DNA of 64,000 bases from Mycobacterium sp. AT1 (GCF_002043095.1 NZ_MVOC01000018.1:62001-126000); one strand, 5' to 3'; shown: positions 35,819 through 45,539, counted from the first letter of the stretch. The notes: generated by a model from the letters alone, not told the origin. Made by a program: numbers and translations.

Positions 35819-37276
35819 TCACCAGAACCTCAGGTAGCGATCGGTCTCCCAGGACGACACGTGCGCAGTGTAGGAGTCCCACTCCGCCCGCTTCTCGCTG
35901 ACGTAGGAGTCGAACATCGCGTCACCGAACACCTTGCGCACCAACGGGTCCGACTCGAGAGCGTCGACCGCCTCGCCGAGCGAGCGCGGCAGCCAGCCGA
36001 TGCCGCGCTCGGCGAGCTCGCTCTCGGACACGTCGTAGAGGTTGTCGCGGTTCGGTTCACCGGGATCGAGTCCCTCCCGGATTCCCTCCAGCCCCGCGGC
36101 AAGCACCAGCGCGGCACCGAGATACGGGTTGCTGGCACTGTCTGCGGCCCGGCACTCGACGCGCCCACCGCCCCTGGGGATGCGCAGCATGTTGGTGCGG
36201 TTGTTGTCGCCGTAGCAAGCGAAGATGGGCGCCCAGGTGAGGCCGGACATGCTGCCCTGCTTTACCAGTCGCTTGTAGCTGTTGACCGTGGGCGCGATCA
36301 CCGCGCAGATCGCCGAGGCGTGGCGCAGCACACCCGCGGTGAACTGGTAACCGAGAGTGGACAGTCCGCACCCGCGGGGGTCGTCTTCCTCGTCGAAGAG
36401 GTTGACCCCGGCGGAGTCGGCGAGTGACATGTTGTAGTGGGCGCCGCTGCCCGTCCGGTCGGCGAACGGCTTCGGCATCCACGACGCGAACAAGCCGTGC
36501 TTACGGGCGATCTCGCCGACCATCATGCGGAAGAAGACCAGCCGGTCCGCCATCGTGACGGCGTCGGTGTAGGTGAAGTCGGTCTCGAACTGGCCGTTGC
36601 CGTCCTCGTGGTCGAACGAGTAGACGTCCCAACCGAGTTCGTTCATGGCCGAGACGATCTCGTCCACGACCCCGTAATTGTGCAGCATCGTGCGCAGGTC
36701 GTAGCACGGCTTGGCCAGGTCGTCGTCGAGACTGGCTGGCTGCGGTACGCCGGCCCGGTCGTCGGTGAGCAGGAAGAACTCCGTCTCGATCCCCAGGTTG
36801 AAGGTGTAGCCCAGCGTCGCGGCGTCGGCGGTGACCCGCTTGAGTATCTGCCTGCTGCACGCCTCGAACGGAGTGTCCCCGACCCAGAGATCCCCAGGGA
36901 ACCAAGCGATCTCACGGTTGAATGGAGCGACGATGGCGGCGTCGAGGTCGGGATGGGGTGCGACCTCGTCGTCGTTGACGTCCTGCGGCACGCCGTCCAG
37001 GGCGGCGCCGGTGAACATCTCCGACCCACGGGCGGCCTGGTCGAGGTGGTTGAGCGGCACCATCTTCGCCTTCGGCTTGCCGTGCACGTCGACGAAGCTG
37101 ATGGCCGCGTACTTCACGCCTGCCGCGCCGAGTCGTTCGGCGACCTCGGCGGTCCGTCCAGTGAGCGTGGTGACGATGGTTCCTCCTCGTTCCGTGATGA
37201 CGGTCTTGACGCTATGGGTCGACTGTTGCCGAGCTGTTTCGCCGCGGTAAATGAGGTATCGAAGATCTTCAGCCAC
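35819..37276 (-). CDS. Glutamine synthetase family ligase (GlnT-like)
   Basis: This glutamine-synthetase-fold protein catalyses ATP-dependent amide bond formation on glutamate. Fold and active site are clear: [37 protein letters not shown] and [20 protein letters not shown]. It is of the type III/GlnT-like class, often gamma-glutamyl-amine ligases rather than housekeeping GlnA. The start is uncertain. GTG 37276 gives 485 residues, but homologues begin around [15 protein letters not shown]. The strong AGGAGG just before that point is followed by ATC (37177) and GTC, not a usual start. Confidence 0.82.
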   Translation of the reverse strand: MAEDLRYLIYRGETARQQSTHSVKTVITERGGTIVTTLTGRTAEVAERLGAAGVKYAAISFVDVHGKPKAKMVPLNHLDQAARGSEMFTGAALDGVPQDVNDDEVAPHPDLDAAIVAPFNREIAWFPGDLWVGDTPFEACSRQILKRVTADAATLGYTFNLGIETEFFLLTDDRAGVPQPASLDDDLAKPCYDLRTMLHNYGVVDEIVSAMNELGWDVYSFDHEDGNGQFETDFTYTDAVTMADRLVFFRMMVGEIARKHGLFASWMPKPFADRTGSGAHYNMSLADSAGVNLFDEEDDPRGCGLSTLGYQFTAGVLRHASAICAVIAPTVNSYKRLVKQGSMSGLTWAPIFACYGDNNRTNMLRIPRGGGRVECRAADSASNPYLGAALVLAAGLEGIREGLDPGEPNRDNLYDVSESELAERGIGWLPRSLGEAVDALESDPLVRKVFGDAMFDSYVSEKRAEWDSYTAHVSSWETDRYLRFW

Positions 37277-37326
37277 TCGTCCCAGCCAAATGGCACGTCA
37301 GACGAGTCCTGGCACTCTCAGTCAAT

Positions 37327-37342
37327 GGGTTATCGAAAACCC
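37327..37342. promoter_or_regulatory. 16-bp palindrome, candidate operator
   Basis: GGGTTATCGAAAACCC is palindromic at 14 of 16 positions. It lies 51 bases before GTG 37276 of the glutamine-synthetase-like operon and 72 bases before the divergent metallo-beta-lactamase gene. The TetR product of that operon is a plausible binder. Confidence 0.35.
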
Positions 37343-37413
37343 TGCGACCCCGCGCCAACCCGGTCCCACCGATAGTGCAGCGCGACCGTTCAAGATCGAG
37401 TAGGCATGACGTC

Positions 37414-38256
37414 ATGATCGAAGTAACCCTGCTGGGCACGGGCAGTCCGATGGTCGACCCCAACCGCGCCGGACCGGCCACGCTGGTGCGGGCCGGCGGT
37501 CAGACCTTCCTGGTGGACGCCGGCCGCGGCGTGCTGATGCGGGCGGCCGCCGTCGGCGTCGGCGCCGCGGACGTCACCGCTCTGCTGCTGACCCATCTGC
37601 ACAGCGATCACATCACCGATCTCACCGACGTCATCACCACGCGGTGGATCACCACCTTCACCCGCACTCCCCTACGGGTGATCGGGCCGCCGGGAACTGC
37701 CGCCGTCATCGAGGCAATCCTTGACGCGCTCGCGCCGGACATCAGCTACCGCATCGGCCACCACGCAGACATCACCGAACCGCCCAGCGTCGAGGTGGAG
37801 GAGGTGACCGACGGCGTGGTGTGGGGTCGCGACGGCGTACGAATTTCGGTGGCGCCCACCGATCACCGGCCCGTCGAGCCGACGATCGGCTTCCGCGTCG
37901 AATTCGACGGCGCCTCAGTGGTGCTGGCTGGCGACTCGGTGCCGTGCGCCAGCCTCGACGCCTTGTCCGCCGGCGCGGATGCCCTGGTGCACACGGTGAT
38001 TCGCAAGGACCTCGTTCAACTGGTGCCGAACCAGCGTCTGCGGGACATCCTCGACTACCACTCCTCGGTGGAGCAGGCGGCGAATACCGCAGCTCGGGCC
38101 GGCGTCGGAACGCTGATCCTGACGCATTACGTCCCGCCGTTGGCCGCGGGCCAGGAGGACGCTTGGCGGGCGCTGGCGGCCACCGAGTTCAACGGCCCCG
38201 TCGAACTCGGCGACGACCTGCACCGCGTGGAGGTAAACGCTAAGCCAGCCGGGTGA
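37414..38256 (+). CDS. Metallo-beta-lactamase fold hydrolase (RNase Z-like, Rv2407-like)
   Basis: This 280-residue protein has the metal motif HLHSDH (His61, His63, Asp65, His66) and later [29 protein letters not shown] and LILTHYVPP, as in RNase Z/ElaC-type enzymes. It may cut tRNA 3' ends or act as a phosphodiesterase; RNase Z activity is likely but not certain. ATG 37414 ([13 protein letters not shown]) matches Rv2407. It overlaps the opposing transglutaminase gene by 17 bases at the 3' end. Confidence 0.85.
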   Translation: MIEVTLLGTGSPMVDPNRAGPATLVRAGGQTFLVDAGRGVLMRAAAVGVGAADVTALLLTHLHSDHITDLTDVITTRWITTFTRTPLRVIGPPGTAAVIEAILDALAPDISYRIGHHADITEPPSVEVEEVTDGVVWGRDGVRISVAPTDHRPVEPTIGFRVEFDGASVVLAGDSVPCASLDALSAGADALVHTVIRKDLVQLVPNQRLRDILDYHSSVEQAANTAARAGVGTLILTHYVPPLAAGQEDAWRALAATEFNGPVELGDDLHRVEVNAKPAG

Positions 38257-39079
38257 TCTCGACGATGACGTCGAGGTCGGTCGACCCCTCACCCGAGTAG
38301 ATGCCCTTGAGCGGTGTGACGTCGTGGTAGTCGCGACCGACCCCCACGCTGATGTACTGCTCGTTGATTTCCTTGTCGTTGGTGGGGTCGTAGTGCCACC
38401 AACCGCCCGTCCACGCCTGAATCCAGGCGTGACTCTGACCCTCGATGGTGTCGCCCACCTTGGCCTTGGCATTGGGATGTAGGTACCCCGACACGTAGCG
38501 CGAAGGAATTCCCATGCTGCGCAACACGATCAGCGTGAGATGCGCGAAGTCCTGGCAGACGCCCTTGCCCTCGCGGAGCGCGTCGAGACCCGAGGAGTGC
38601 ACGCCCGTGGTTCCCGGCACGTAGGCGAGCTCCGTGTGCACCCACTGCGCCGCCTCGATGACCGCTTGCTGCGGATCGTGATACTTGGCGATGCGCTCAC
38701 CGACGCGGGTCAGGCGCCTGCTGGCCGGGGTGAACTCCGACGCCGTGAGGTACTCGTCGAACTTGTCCCTGACCGCAGGGGAATCCAGGTCCTCCCACGT
38801 GAGCTTCTCCTCGGGCACCTCGCCCTTGTCGGTCTCCACCACCGAGGAGGCCGTCACCTCGAGTTCGGCGTGCGGGGCGTGCAGGTCGAAAGCCGTTACG
38901 GCCGTACCCCAGTAGTCGACGTAGCGGTAGGACCGAGTGGCAGGCACCGTCTCGATGCGGTTGAGGACGACGTTCTGCCGGGAGTCCGATCTCGGCGTCA
39001 GCCGGGCTTCGTTGAACGATGCCGTGACCGGCGACTTGTAGGCATAGCCGGTTGCGTGAACCACTCGCATACGCCACAT
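38240..39079 (-). CDS. Transglutaminase-like cysteine protein (Rv2409c-like)
   Basis: This 279-residue protein has a bacterial transglutaminase N-terminal domain and a transglutaminase-like core. The triad is Cys175 ([10 protein letters not shown]), His217 ([10 protein letters not shown]) and Asp231 (HYDPTND). Such proteins act as proteases or amide-transferring enzymes. It lies 3 bases after the alpha-E gene, which follows the ATP-grasp gene. This trio is a conserved but poorly characterised module predicted from comparative genomics to form or process amide or peptide bonds. Confidence 0.88.
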   Translation of the reverse strand: MWRMRVVHATGYAYKSPVTASFNEARLTPRSDSRQNVVLNRIETVPATRSYRYVDYWGTAVTAFDLHAPHAELEVTASSVVETDKGEVPEEKLTWEDLDSPAVRDKFDEYLTASEFTPASRRLTRVGERIAKYHDPQQAVIEAAQWVHTELAYVPGTTGVHSSGLDALREGKGVCQDFAHLTLIVLRSMGIPSRYVSGYLHPNAKAKVGDTIEGQSHAWIQAWTGGWWHYDPTNDKEINEQYISVGVGRDYHDVTPLKGIYSGEGSTDLDVIVEITRLA

Positions 39080-39082
39080 GTC

Positions 39083-40060
39083 TCAGACCTCGCCCTCTTC
39101 GATGACCAGCGAACCGTTGCGACCCGCGTCGGTCCAGGCGACCCACGGTGCCGAGTAGAAGTACTCCTGCGCCAGTGCCTCGCCGACTTCGGCGCAGGTG
39201 ACCTGCAACGCACCGAGGCGTTCGTCGAGGGACTCCAGCAGCACGCCCGACCTCAGGAACTCCAGCTCGCTGCGAGCGCGGCCGAGCAGACGCTGCGCCT
39301 CGGCGGTCGCGCCGACACGGTTGAGCCTGCGATGGTGCAGTTCGTCCAGGCTGTGTTCGGCAAGCCGCAGCGAATACATCACCGATCGCGGGAAGAGTCG
39401 GTCGAGCATCATGAACTCGACCACCCGGCCTGCGTCGAGCACACCGCGATAGGTCCGCAGGTACGTGTCGTGCGCACCGGCGGACCGCAGCACCGTCACC
39501 CACGCAGGCGACGACGCGCTGTCGCCGACACGCGAGAGCAGCAGCCGCACGATCATGTCGACGCGTTCGATGGCCCGCCCCAGCACCATGAACCGGTAGC
39601 CGTCGTCACGGGACAGCGTCGAGTCGGCCAAACCGGCGAACTGCGCCGCGCGACCCTCGATGTACGACAGGAATTCGTGCGGCCCGAGACGCTTGGCGGC
39701 GCGTTCCCGTTCCGGCAGCGCGTTGTAGGTCGTGTTGAGGCACTCCCAGATTTCGGTCGAGGTGACTTCCCGTGCGCCGCGGGCGTTTTCGCGGGCCGCA
39801 GAGATCGAGTCGACGATCGAGCAGCCACCTTCGGTGTCACGGCTGAACGCGACGAGGTCGGTCAGCGACCACAGGTCGAGTTCGGTCTTCGGCGGTTTGA
39901 TGCCGAGCACCTTCAGCAACGTGCGCGACGCCTGGTCGGGGTCGACGCTGGAGTCTTCGAGGAGCTGGTGGACGGTGACGTCGAGGATGCGGGCCGTGTC
40001 GTCGGCCCGCTCGACGTAGCGGCCGATCCAGTACAGCGATTCCGCGTTGCGTGCGAGCAT
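39083..40060 (-). CDS. Alpha-E domain protein (Rv2410c-like)
   Basis: This 325-residue all-alpha protein of the alpha-E (DUF403) family begins MLARNAESLYWIGRYVERAD and contains YRFMVLGRAIERVDMIVRLL. The conserved acidic and arginine residues suggest an enzyme, but the activity is not established. Its ATG shares the A of the preceding ATP-grasp TGA (TGATG), so translation is coupled. The frame stays open far upstream but that is antisense noise inside the ATP-grasp gene. It matches Rv2410c. Confidence 0.88.
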   Translation of the reverse strand: MLARNAESLYWIGRYVERADDTARILDVTVHQLLEDSSVDPDQASRTLLKVLGIKPPKTELDLWSLTDLVAFSRDTEGGCSIVDSISAARENARGAREVTSTEIWECLNTTYNALPERERAAKRLGPHEFLSYIEGRAAQFAGLADSTLSRDDGYRFMVLGRAIERVDMIVRLLLSRVGDSASSPAWVTVLRSAGAHDTYLRTYRGVLDAGRVVEFMMLDRLFPRSVMYSLRLAEHSLDELHHRRLNRVGATAEAQRLLGRARSELEFLRSGVLLESLDERLGALQVTCAEVGEALAQEYFYSAPWVAWTDAGRNGSLVIEEGEV

Positions 40061-41766
40061 CAGTTCACCGCCTGCTGCTGTTGTTGCTGCTGCTGTTGTT
40101 CCTGCTGACCCTCGAGGGGGCCGAGCGCCTGGGATTGCGTCTGCGTCTGGGCGGGCCCGTCGCCGTTGCGTTCCTTGGTCGGCTTCGTTTTGGGAAGGGC
40201 GCGAACGACTTCCGCGGCGGCAAGCTCGCGATCGGCCACCGACGTCCGCGACGCCAGCACCCAGGTGTCCTTGGAACCGCCACCCTGGCTGGAGTTCACC
40301 ACCAGCGACCCCTCGGGCAACGCAACGCGAGTCAGGCCGCCGGGCAGCACCCACACGTCGTCGCCGTCGTTGACCGCGAACGGTCGGAGGTCGACGTGCC
40401 GCGGCGCCAGCTCGTCGCCGATCTGCGTCGGCACGGTGGAGAGCTGCACGACCGGCTGGGCGATCCAGCCGCGCGGATCGGCGCGCACCTTCTTGACGAT
40501 TGCCGCCAGCTCCTTCTCCGTGGCGCTCGGACCGAAGACGATGCCGTAGCCACCGGAGCCCTCGACGGGCTTGATGACGAGTTCGTCGATGCGGTCGAGC
40601 ACCTCCTCGCGCTCGTCGTCGAGCCAGCACCTGAAGGTGTCGACGTTGGCAAGCGACAGCTTCTCGCCGAGGTAGTACTCGACGATCGTCGGCACGTAGC
40701 AGTACACCAGCTTGTCGTCGCCGACGCCGTTGCCGACGGCGCTGGAGATCACCACGTTGCCGGCGCGCGCGGCGTTGAGGATCCCCGCGACGCCGAGCAC
40801 CGAATCGGGCTTGAAGTGCATGGGGTCGAGGTACTCGTCGTCGATCCGGCGGTAGATGACGTCGACCTGACGGTCACCCTCGGTGGTCCGCATGTAGACG
40901 GTGTTGTCGCGGCAGAACAGGTCGCGCCCCTCGACCAGCTCGACGCCCATCTGCCGCGCCAGCAGCGAATGCTCGAAATACGCGGAGTTGTACACACCAG
41001 GGGTGAGCACGACGACGGTGGGATCGGCCTCATTGGAGGCAGCGGCGTTGCGCAACGCGCGCAGCAGGTGCGAGGAGTAGTCGCCGACCGCGCGCACCCG
41101 GTGGGTGGCGAAGAGGTTCGGGAAGACCCGTGCCATCGTCCGGCGGTTCTCCATCACGTAGGAGACGCCCGACGGGGACCGCAGGTTGTCCTCGAGCACC
41201 CGGAACGTGCCCTGGCCGTCGCGCACCAGGTCGATGCCTGCGACGTGGATGCGCACGCCGTTGGGGGGGACGATGCCCGCCGCCTCGCGGTGGAAGTGCT
41301 CGCAGGAGGTGATCAACCGCCGCGGGATCACGCCGTCGCGGAGGATCTCCTGATCGCCGTAGATGTCGTCGAGGAACATCTCCAGCGCCTTGACGCGCTG
41401 CTTGATGCCACGTTCCAGGCGTGACCACTCGGCGGCCGAGATGACGCGCGGCACCAGATCCAGCGGAAAGGGCCGCTCCTGCCCCGACAGCGAGAACGTG
41501 ATGCCCTGGTCGACGAACGCGCGCCCGAGCGCCTCGGACCGGGCGGCGAGTTCGGAGGCGTCCGACGGGGCGAGTTCGGCGAAGATGCCCTTGTACGGGC
41601 CGCGCACGTTGCCCTGCGCGTCGAACATCTCGTCGAAGGCCTTGGAATAGTTTCCGACGTTGTTGTAGCCGCCGAAGATTCCGTCGTGACGTTTGGACGA
41701 TGAGGCGGTCTTGCGACCCGTTCGGGCGCCGTCCGCGGGCAGGGTTCGAAGGCTCACCTGTGACAT
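40060..41766 (-). CDS. Circularly permuted ATP-grasp protein (Rv2411c-like) with poly-Gln tail
   Basis: This 568-residue protein belongs to the circularly permuted ATP-grasp type-2 family. It shows GGYNNVGNYSKAFDEMFDAQ, LEDNLRSPSGVSYVMENRR and VIKPVEGSGGYGIVFGPSA, the last being the ATP-binding loop. ATP-grasp enzymes join a carboxylate to an amine. It heads the ATP-grasp/alpha-E/transglutaminase operon. The C-terminus is unusual: after LGPLEG it ends QQE, nine Gln and AVN, encoded by CAG/CAA repeats. ATG 41766 (MSQVSLRTLPADG) is preferred over 41877, which would overlap the divergent rpsT promoter. Confidence 0.87.
   Translation of the reverse strand: MSQVSLRTLPADGARTGRKTASSSKRHDGIFGGYNNVGNYSKAFDEMFDAQGNVRGPYKGIFAELAPSDASELAARSEALGRAFVDQGITFSLSGQERPFPLDLVPRVISAAEWSRLERGIKQRVKALEMFLDDIYGDQEILRDGVIPRRLITSCEHFHREAAGIVPPNGVRIHVAGIDLVRDGQGTFRVLEDNLRSPSGVSYVMENRRTMARVFPNLFATHRVRAVGDYSSHLLRALRNAAASNEADPTVVVLTPGVYNSAYFEHSLLARQMGVELVEGRDLFCRDNTVYMRTTEGDRQVDVIYRRIDDEYLDPMHFKPDSVLGVAGILNAARAGNVVISSAVGNGVGDDKLVYCYVPTIVEYYLGEKLSLANVDTFRCWLDDEREEVLDRIDELVIKPVEGSGGYGIVFGPSATEKELAAIVKKVRADPRGWIAQPVVQLSTVPTQIGDELAPRHVDLRPFAVNDGDDVWVLPGGLTRVALPEGSLVVNSSQGGGSKDTWVLASRTSVADRELAAAEVVRALPKTKPTKERNGDGPAQTQTQSQALGPLEGQQEQQQQQQQQQAVN
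40072..40107 (-). repeat. CAG/CAA trinucleotide tract coding poly-Gln
   Basis: Twelve codons read Q, Q, E, then nine Q, made only of CAG, CAA and one GAA. The tract is at the extreme 3' end of the ATP-grasp gene, 4 codons before the stop, and could vary in length by slippage. Confidence 0.8.
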
Positions 41767-41809
41767 GCTGCCCCAACTGTCCAATTTCGGCAGGCCAGGC
41801 CCCTCCGCT

Positions 41810-41839
41810 TTGGGGATTTGCCCGCCGCGCTGGTAACCT
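41810..41839 (+). promoter_or_regulatory. Putative rpsT promoter
   Basis: TTGGGG (41810-41815) and TAACCT (41834-41839) are separated by 18 bases, 71 bases before the rpsT start. The match to -35 is weak and to -10 is good. Confidence 0.4.
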
Positions 41840-41910
41840 GACCTGTCGCTGCCCGCCGGGTCTCCTGCCGGGCGCATCCCACTTCAGCTGACATCAGAAG
41901 GAACTTACGC

Positions 41911-42171
41911 GTGGCCAATATCAAGTCGCAGAAGAAGCGCATCCTCACCAACGAGACCGCGCGCCTGCGCAACCAGTCGGTGAAGTCCGCTCTGCGTACG
42001 GCTGTCCGCGGCTTCCGCGAGGCGATCGACGCTGGCGAGAAGGACAAGGCTGCCGAGCTGCTGACCACCACCAGCCGCAAGCTCGACAAGGCCGCCAGCA
42101 AGGGCGTCATCCACAAGAACCAGGCGGCCAACAAGAAGTCCGCTCTGGCGCAGGCCCTGCACAAGCTCTGA
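41911..42171 (+). CDS. rpsT: 30S ribosomal protein S20
   Basis: This 86-residue S20 is a primary 16S rRNA-binding protein of the small subunit. GTG start, then [20 protein letters not shown], and a C-terminal [17 protein letters not shown]. The sequence is rich in Lys, Arg and Ala, as expected for the three-helix fold. AGAAGG lies about 9 bases upstream of the GTG. It is divergent from the ATP-grasp gene and convergent with holA, with one base between the stops. Confidence 0.98.
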   Translation: MANIKSQKKRILTNETARLRNQSVKSALRTAVRGFREAIDAGEKDKAAELLTTTSRKLDKAASKGVIHKNQAANKKSALAQALHKL

Positions 42172-42172
42172 G

Positions 42173-43126
42173 CTAGTGCCCCCCGGCCAATTCGGCCACC
42201 TTCCGCACCGCTGACTCGAGCGCATAGTCCGAGTCGGCGGCTGCGCCCTTGACGTCTGCATTCAAGGCGGCCACCAGGCGCATCGCCTCGGCCACCGAAT
42301 CCCGCGTCCATCGCCTCGACTGCCGCTGCACCTTCTCGACTCGCTTCGGAGGCATTCCCAGTTCGCTGGCCAACTGGTACGGACTTCCCGACTGCGGCCC
42401 GATGCGGGCGATGGCGTGGACGGCTTCGGCCAGCGCATCGGCGAGCACGACGTGCGGCTCCCCGCTGATCATCGCCCACCGCAGGGCTTCGGCCGCACCC
42501 GAGACGTCACCTGACACCGCCATGTCGGCGATGTCCCATCCCTTCACCTCGGCCTTGCCGGAGTGGTACCGCCGCACCGCTGCTGCGTCGACCTTGCCGT
42601 CGGTGTCGGCGACCAGTTGAGAGCACGCCGCCGCCAGTTCCCTGACGTCGGAGCCGACGGCGTCCACCAACGCGGTGACCGTCTCGTCGGACACCTTCAC
42701 CTTGAGGTCGCGGAACTCGCGTCGCACGAAGTCGACGCGTTCGTTGGGCCACTTGATCTTGGCGCACGGGTATACCTCGGCCCCCAGCTTCTTCAGCTGA
42801 TCGGCCAGCGCCTTGGCCCGGCCGCCGCCCGAGTGCACGACGACCAGAACGGTGCCCGGCTGCAGGTCCCCAGCCGCGTCGGCGATCAGTGCCGCCGCGT
42901 CCTTGCCCGCCTCGGCCGCCGCCTCGAGTACCAAGACGCGTTCGTCGGCGAACAGTGACGGGCTGAGCAGTTCGGCGAGCTCGTTGACGCTGACCTCGCC
43001 CGCACGCATGCGGTCGACGGGCACGTCATGGGTGCCGGCCTCCTTGCGGGCGATCCGCAGCACCGCGGCGATGGCGCGGTCGACGAGCAGATCTTCATCG
43101 CCAAGGACGAGGTGCAGTTGGCTCAC
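42173..43126 (-). CDS. holA: DNA polymerase III subunit delta
   Basis: HolA is the delta subunit of the clamp loader; it opens the beta sliding clamp. The 317-residue protein has the N-terminal [16 protein letters not shown], a middle helical lid region ([16 protein letters not shown]), and the C-terminal oligomerisation domain. The degraded AAA+ fold lacks a functional P-loop, as in the family. It lies 12 bases after comEC and is cotranscribed with comEA-comEC, as Rv2413c. Confidence 0.94.
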   Translation of the reverse strand: MSQLHLVLGDEDLLVDRAIAAVLRIARKEAGTHDVPVDRMRAGEVSVNELAELLSPSLFADERVLVLEAAAEAGKDAAALIADAAGDLQPGTVLVVVHSGGGRAKALADQLKKLGAEVYPCAKIKWPNERVDFVRREFRDLKVKVSDETVTALVDAVGSDVRELAAACSQLVADTDGKVDAAAVRRYHSGKAEVKGWDIADMAVSGDVSGAAEALRWAMISGEPHVVLADALAEAVHAIARIGPQSGSPYQLASELGMPPKRVEKVQRQSRRWTRDSVAEAMRLVAALNADVKGAAADSDYALESAVRKVAELAGGH

Positions 43127-43138
43127 GCCACGATGGTG

Positions 43139-44644
43139 TCACGCCGCACCGACGGTCCACGCCACCAGGCACACCCCGGCCCCGACGACCGCGATGCGCC
43201 CCCACTTCCATCGCCACAGTGCCACCGTGGCCAGGCCCGCGATCGCCACGGTCACCACCCCCGGCCACCCGGACGGGGTGGTCACCACCGCGCCGGGCAG
43301 CGCCGACGCCCACGACGCGACGTGGGTCAACCACCACAGCTCGGGGCCGGTGAACCGGATCATCAGCTCGGCCGCGGCGGGCCACGGCGCCGTCAGCACC
43401 GCCGCGCCGGTCCCGATCACCGTGATCGGCGGAATCACCACGGCGACGGCGAGATTCGCCAACACCGACACCATGCTGAAGGTGCCCGACATGCCGGCCA
43501 CCAGTGGCGCCGTGACGAGCTGCGCCGCGGCGGCGACGCTGACCGCCGCCGCCAGCGGTTGCGGCCAGCCTCGGTCGACCAGGCGGCGTGCCCACACCGG
43601 AGCCACGACGACCAGTGCGGCGGTCGCCGACACGGACAGCGCGAACCCGACGTCGACTGCGAGTTCGGGTGCGGCCACCAGAAGCACCAGCACGCAGGCG
43701 GACAACGCGGGGATCGCCTGCCGTCGGCGCTTCGACAGCACGGCGAACAGAGCGATGGACCCCATCACCGAGGCTCTCAGCACGCTGGCCGACGGTTGCA
43801 CCACCACGACGAACGCGATCAACGCCACCGCGGCGAGTACCACCGCGACCCGTGGCCCGACCAGCCCCGCCGTCAACAGCACCGCACCGCAGACGATGGT
43901 GACGTTGGCACCCGAGACCGCGGTCAGATGGGTCAACCCCGCGGCGCGAAACTCGTCCTGCACGTCCTCGCCGAGAGCGGAGGTGTCTCCAAGCACCAGT
44001 GCGGGCAGCATCGCCGCCTGCTCGCCGGGCAGCACCGTCCGCGCCGCCTCGGCGAACCGGGCGCGGACGTCGGCGGCCGCCCGCTGTACCAGGCTCGCCG
44101 TTCCCCACCTCGGGGCGCCGGTCGCGGTCAACACCGCCACCGACAGGTCGCGCCGCATCGGACGCGAGATGTGAGCGCGGAACGCCGCGGGCCTGCCCGC
44201 CGTGACGTCGCCGTAGTCGACGCCAGATGCGAAGACGACGACGCGACCGGCGGTCTGCTGCCCGTCCAGCGACACGAGCTTGGCGCGGAACATCATTCGC
44301 ATGCCACGCAGGACGCGTGGCGACTCGCTCGGCGTCACCACCACCGCCGCGGTCGTGCCGTACCGGGACACGATCGGATGGTGCTCGGCGTCGTCGACCC
44401 GCAGTCCGACGGCGACCGCGAAGGCGAGGCCGACCGCCGCCACGGCGACCACGGCCGGCCAGACCATGCGCAACCGCCACGCGATCAGCGCAGCCACGAG
44501 GACGGCCACCGCCGCGACCACCATTGCCGCCGTCCCACCCCACACGATGCCTGCCGCGGCGACCGCCCAGCTGGTCAGCGCGCTGGGCACCAGGCGGACG
44601 TCGGGGACGGTGGCGACCATGGGGGACGTCACAGCGGACGTCAC
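43139..44644 (-). CDS. comEC: ComEC/Rec2 membrane protein
   Basis: This 501-residue polytopic membrane protein of the ComEC family, which carries DNA across the membrane in competent bacteria, has the competence-domain signature AGLTHLTAVSGANVTI and many hydrophobic helices. It ends after the membrane region and lacks the C-terminal metallo-beta-lactamase nuclease domain of Bacillus ComEC. The M. tuberculosis protein has a similar length. The start is GTG 44642-44644, overlapping the comEA stop (GTGA). DNA uptake in mycobacteria is not established for it. Confidence 0.9.
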   Translation of the reverse strand: MTSAVTSPMVATVPDVRLVPSALTSWAVAAAGIVWGGTAAMVVAAVAVLVAALIAWRLRMVWPAVVAVAAVGLAFAVAVGLRVDDAEHHPIVSRYGTTAAVVVTPSESPRVLRGMRMMFRAKLVSLDGQQTAGRVVVFASGVDYGDVTAGRPAAFRAHISRPMRRDLSVAVLTATGAPRWGTASLVQRAAADVRARFAEAARTVLPGEQAAMLPALVLGDTSALGEDVQDEFRAAGLTHLTAVSGANVTIVCGAVLLTAGLVGPRVAVVLAAVALIAFVVVVQPSASVLRASVMGSIALFAVLSKRRRQAIPALSACVLVLLVAAPELAVDVGFALSVSATAALVVVAPVWARRLVDRGWPQPLAAAVSVAAAAQLVTAPLVAGMSGTFSMVSVLANLAVAVVIPPITVIGTGAAVLTAPWPAAAELMIRFTGPELWWLTHVASWASALPGAVVTTPSGWPGVVTVAIAGLATVALWRWKWGRIAVVGAGVCLVAWTVGAA

Positions 44645-45453
44645 ACCCGGACCAGGCCGCGCAGCTTCTCCAGACGCGCGGGGCCGATACCCTCGACCTC
44701 GCCGAGTTGGTCGACGCCCGCGAACGAGCCGTTCGCATCCCGCCACGCGACGATCGCCGCCGCCGTGACCGGACCGACCCCGGGCAGGGCGTCCAACTGC
44801 TCGAGCGTCGCGGTGTTCAGGTCGACGAGTTCCCCTGGAGCCGAAGCCTTCTCGCCTGCCTGCGGCGTCGGTGCCGCGCCCGTCGGCGAGGTGATTGAAC
44901 TGCCCATCGCCGGCGGTGCGCCCAGTGGCGACGACAGACCGACGACGATCTGCTCGCCGTCACCCACCCGGCGCGCCATGTTCAGTCCGACGAGGTCGGC
45001 ACCGTCGAGCGGGCCGCCGGCGGCGGAGAGTGCGTCGGCGATGCGGGCACCGGCGCCGAGGGTCACCAAACCGGGTTGGTGCACGAGCCCCACGACGCTG
45101 ACGGTGACCTCGCCGTTGGCAGGTGCGACCGGTGCCGTGGACGACACCATCTGCACCGGAGGCAGTTTCGCCGACGTGATGGCGGGCCCGTCGTCGCGGG
45201 TGAGCGTGAACACCGTCACCAGGACGGCGACGGCGCCGACGATTCCGAGGCCGACGACGCCCGCGCGTCCCGGGTCGGCCCGAACCGTGGCAAGCCATCC
45301 CGCCGCCTTGCCCGAGGTGGCCTCGGGAAGCCAGCGCGACAGCGACGTGTCGGACTCCTCGCCGTCGGGGGTGCCTCCAGCGGCCTCCTCGTCGAGCACG
45401 CGTGCCCCGGAGAGTCGACGTTCCGCCTCGAGGATCGGTCGTTCGGTGCGCAT
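44641..45453 (-). CDS. comEA: ComEA-like DNA-binding protein
   Basis: This 270-residue protein has one membrane segment near 70-90 (VVGLGIVGAVAVLVTVFTL), an SLBB domain (about 115-185, VSVVGLVHQPGLVTLGAGAR), and two helix-hairpin-helix motifs at the C-terminus (VDLNTATLEQLDALPGVGPV then QLGEVEGIGPARLEKL). HhH motifs bind duplex DNA outside the membrane. ATG 45453 is preferred over a longer start at 45504. It precedes comEC with overlap. Confidence 0.92.
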   Translation of the reverse strand: MRTERPILEAERRLSGARVLDEEAAGGTPDGEESDTSLSRWLPEATSGKAAGWLATVRADPGRAGVVGLGIVGAVAVLVTVFTLTRDDGPAITSAKLPPVQMVSSTAPVAPANGEVTVSVVGLVHQPGLVTLGAGARIADALSAAGGPLDGADLVGLNMARRVGDGEQIVVGLSSPLGAPPAMGSSITSPTGAAPTPQAGEKASAPGELVDLNTATLEQLDALPGVGPVTAAAIVAWRDANGSFAGVDQLGEVEGIGPARLEKLRGLVRV

Positions 45454-45539
45454 GCCGTGACGGTAGGGGTGGCCGTGGACGTCATCGCCCCGCCAGCCGG
45501 CCAATCGTCACGGGCTGTGGATGAAGTGGGATCTGTGGA

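Noticed and set aside
40063-40110. CRISPR-like or tandem-repeat array in the CAG/CAA stretch
   Set aside because: It is an in-frame trinucleotide coding tract without spacers.
43028-45460. 810-codon open frame on the plus strand across comEC and comEA
   Set aside because: It is antisense to two clearly identified genes, its translation is rich in Arg, His, Gly and Gln, and no domain is recognisable. High GC leaves such frames open by chance.
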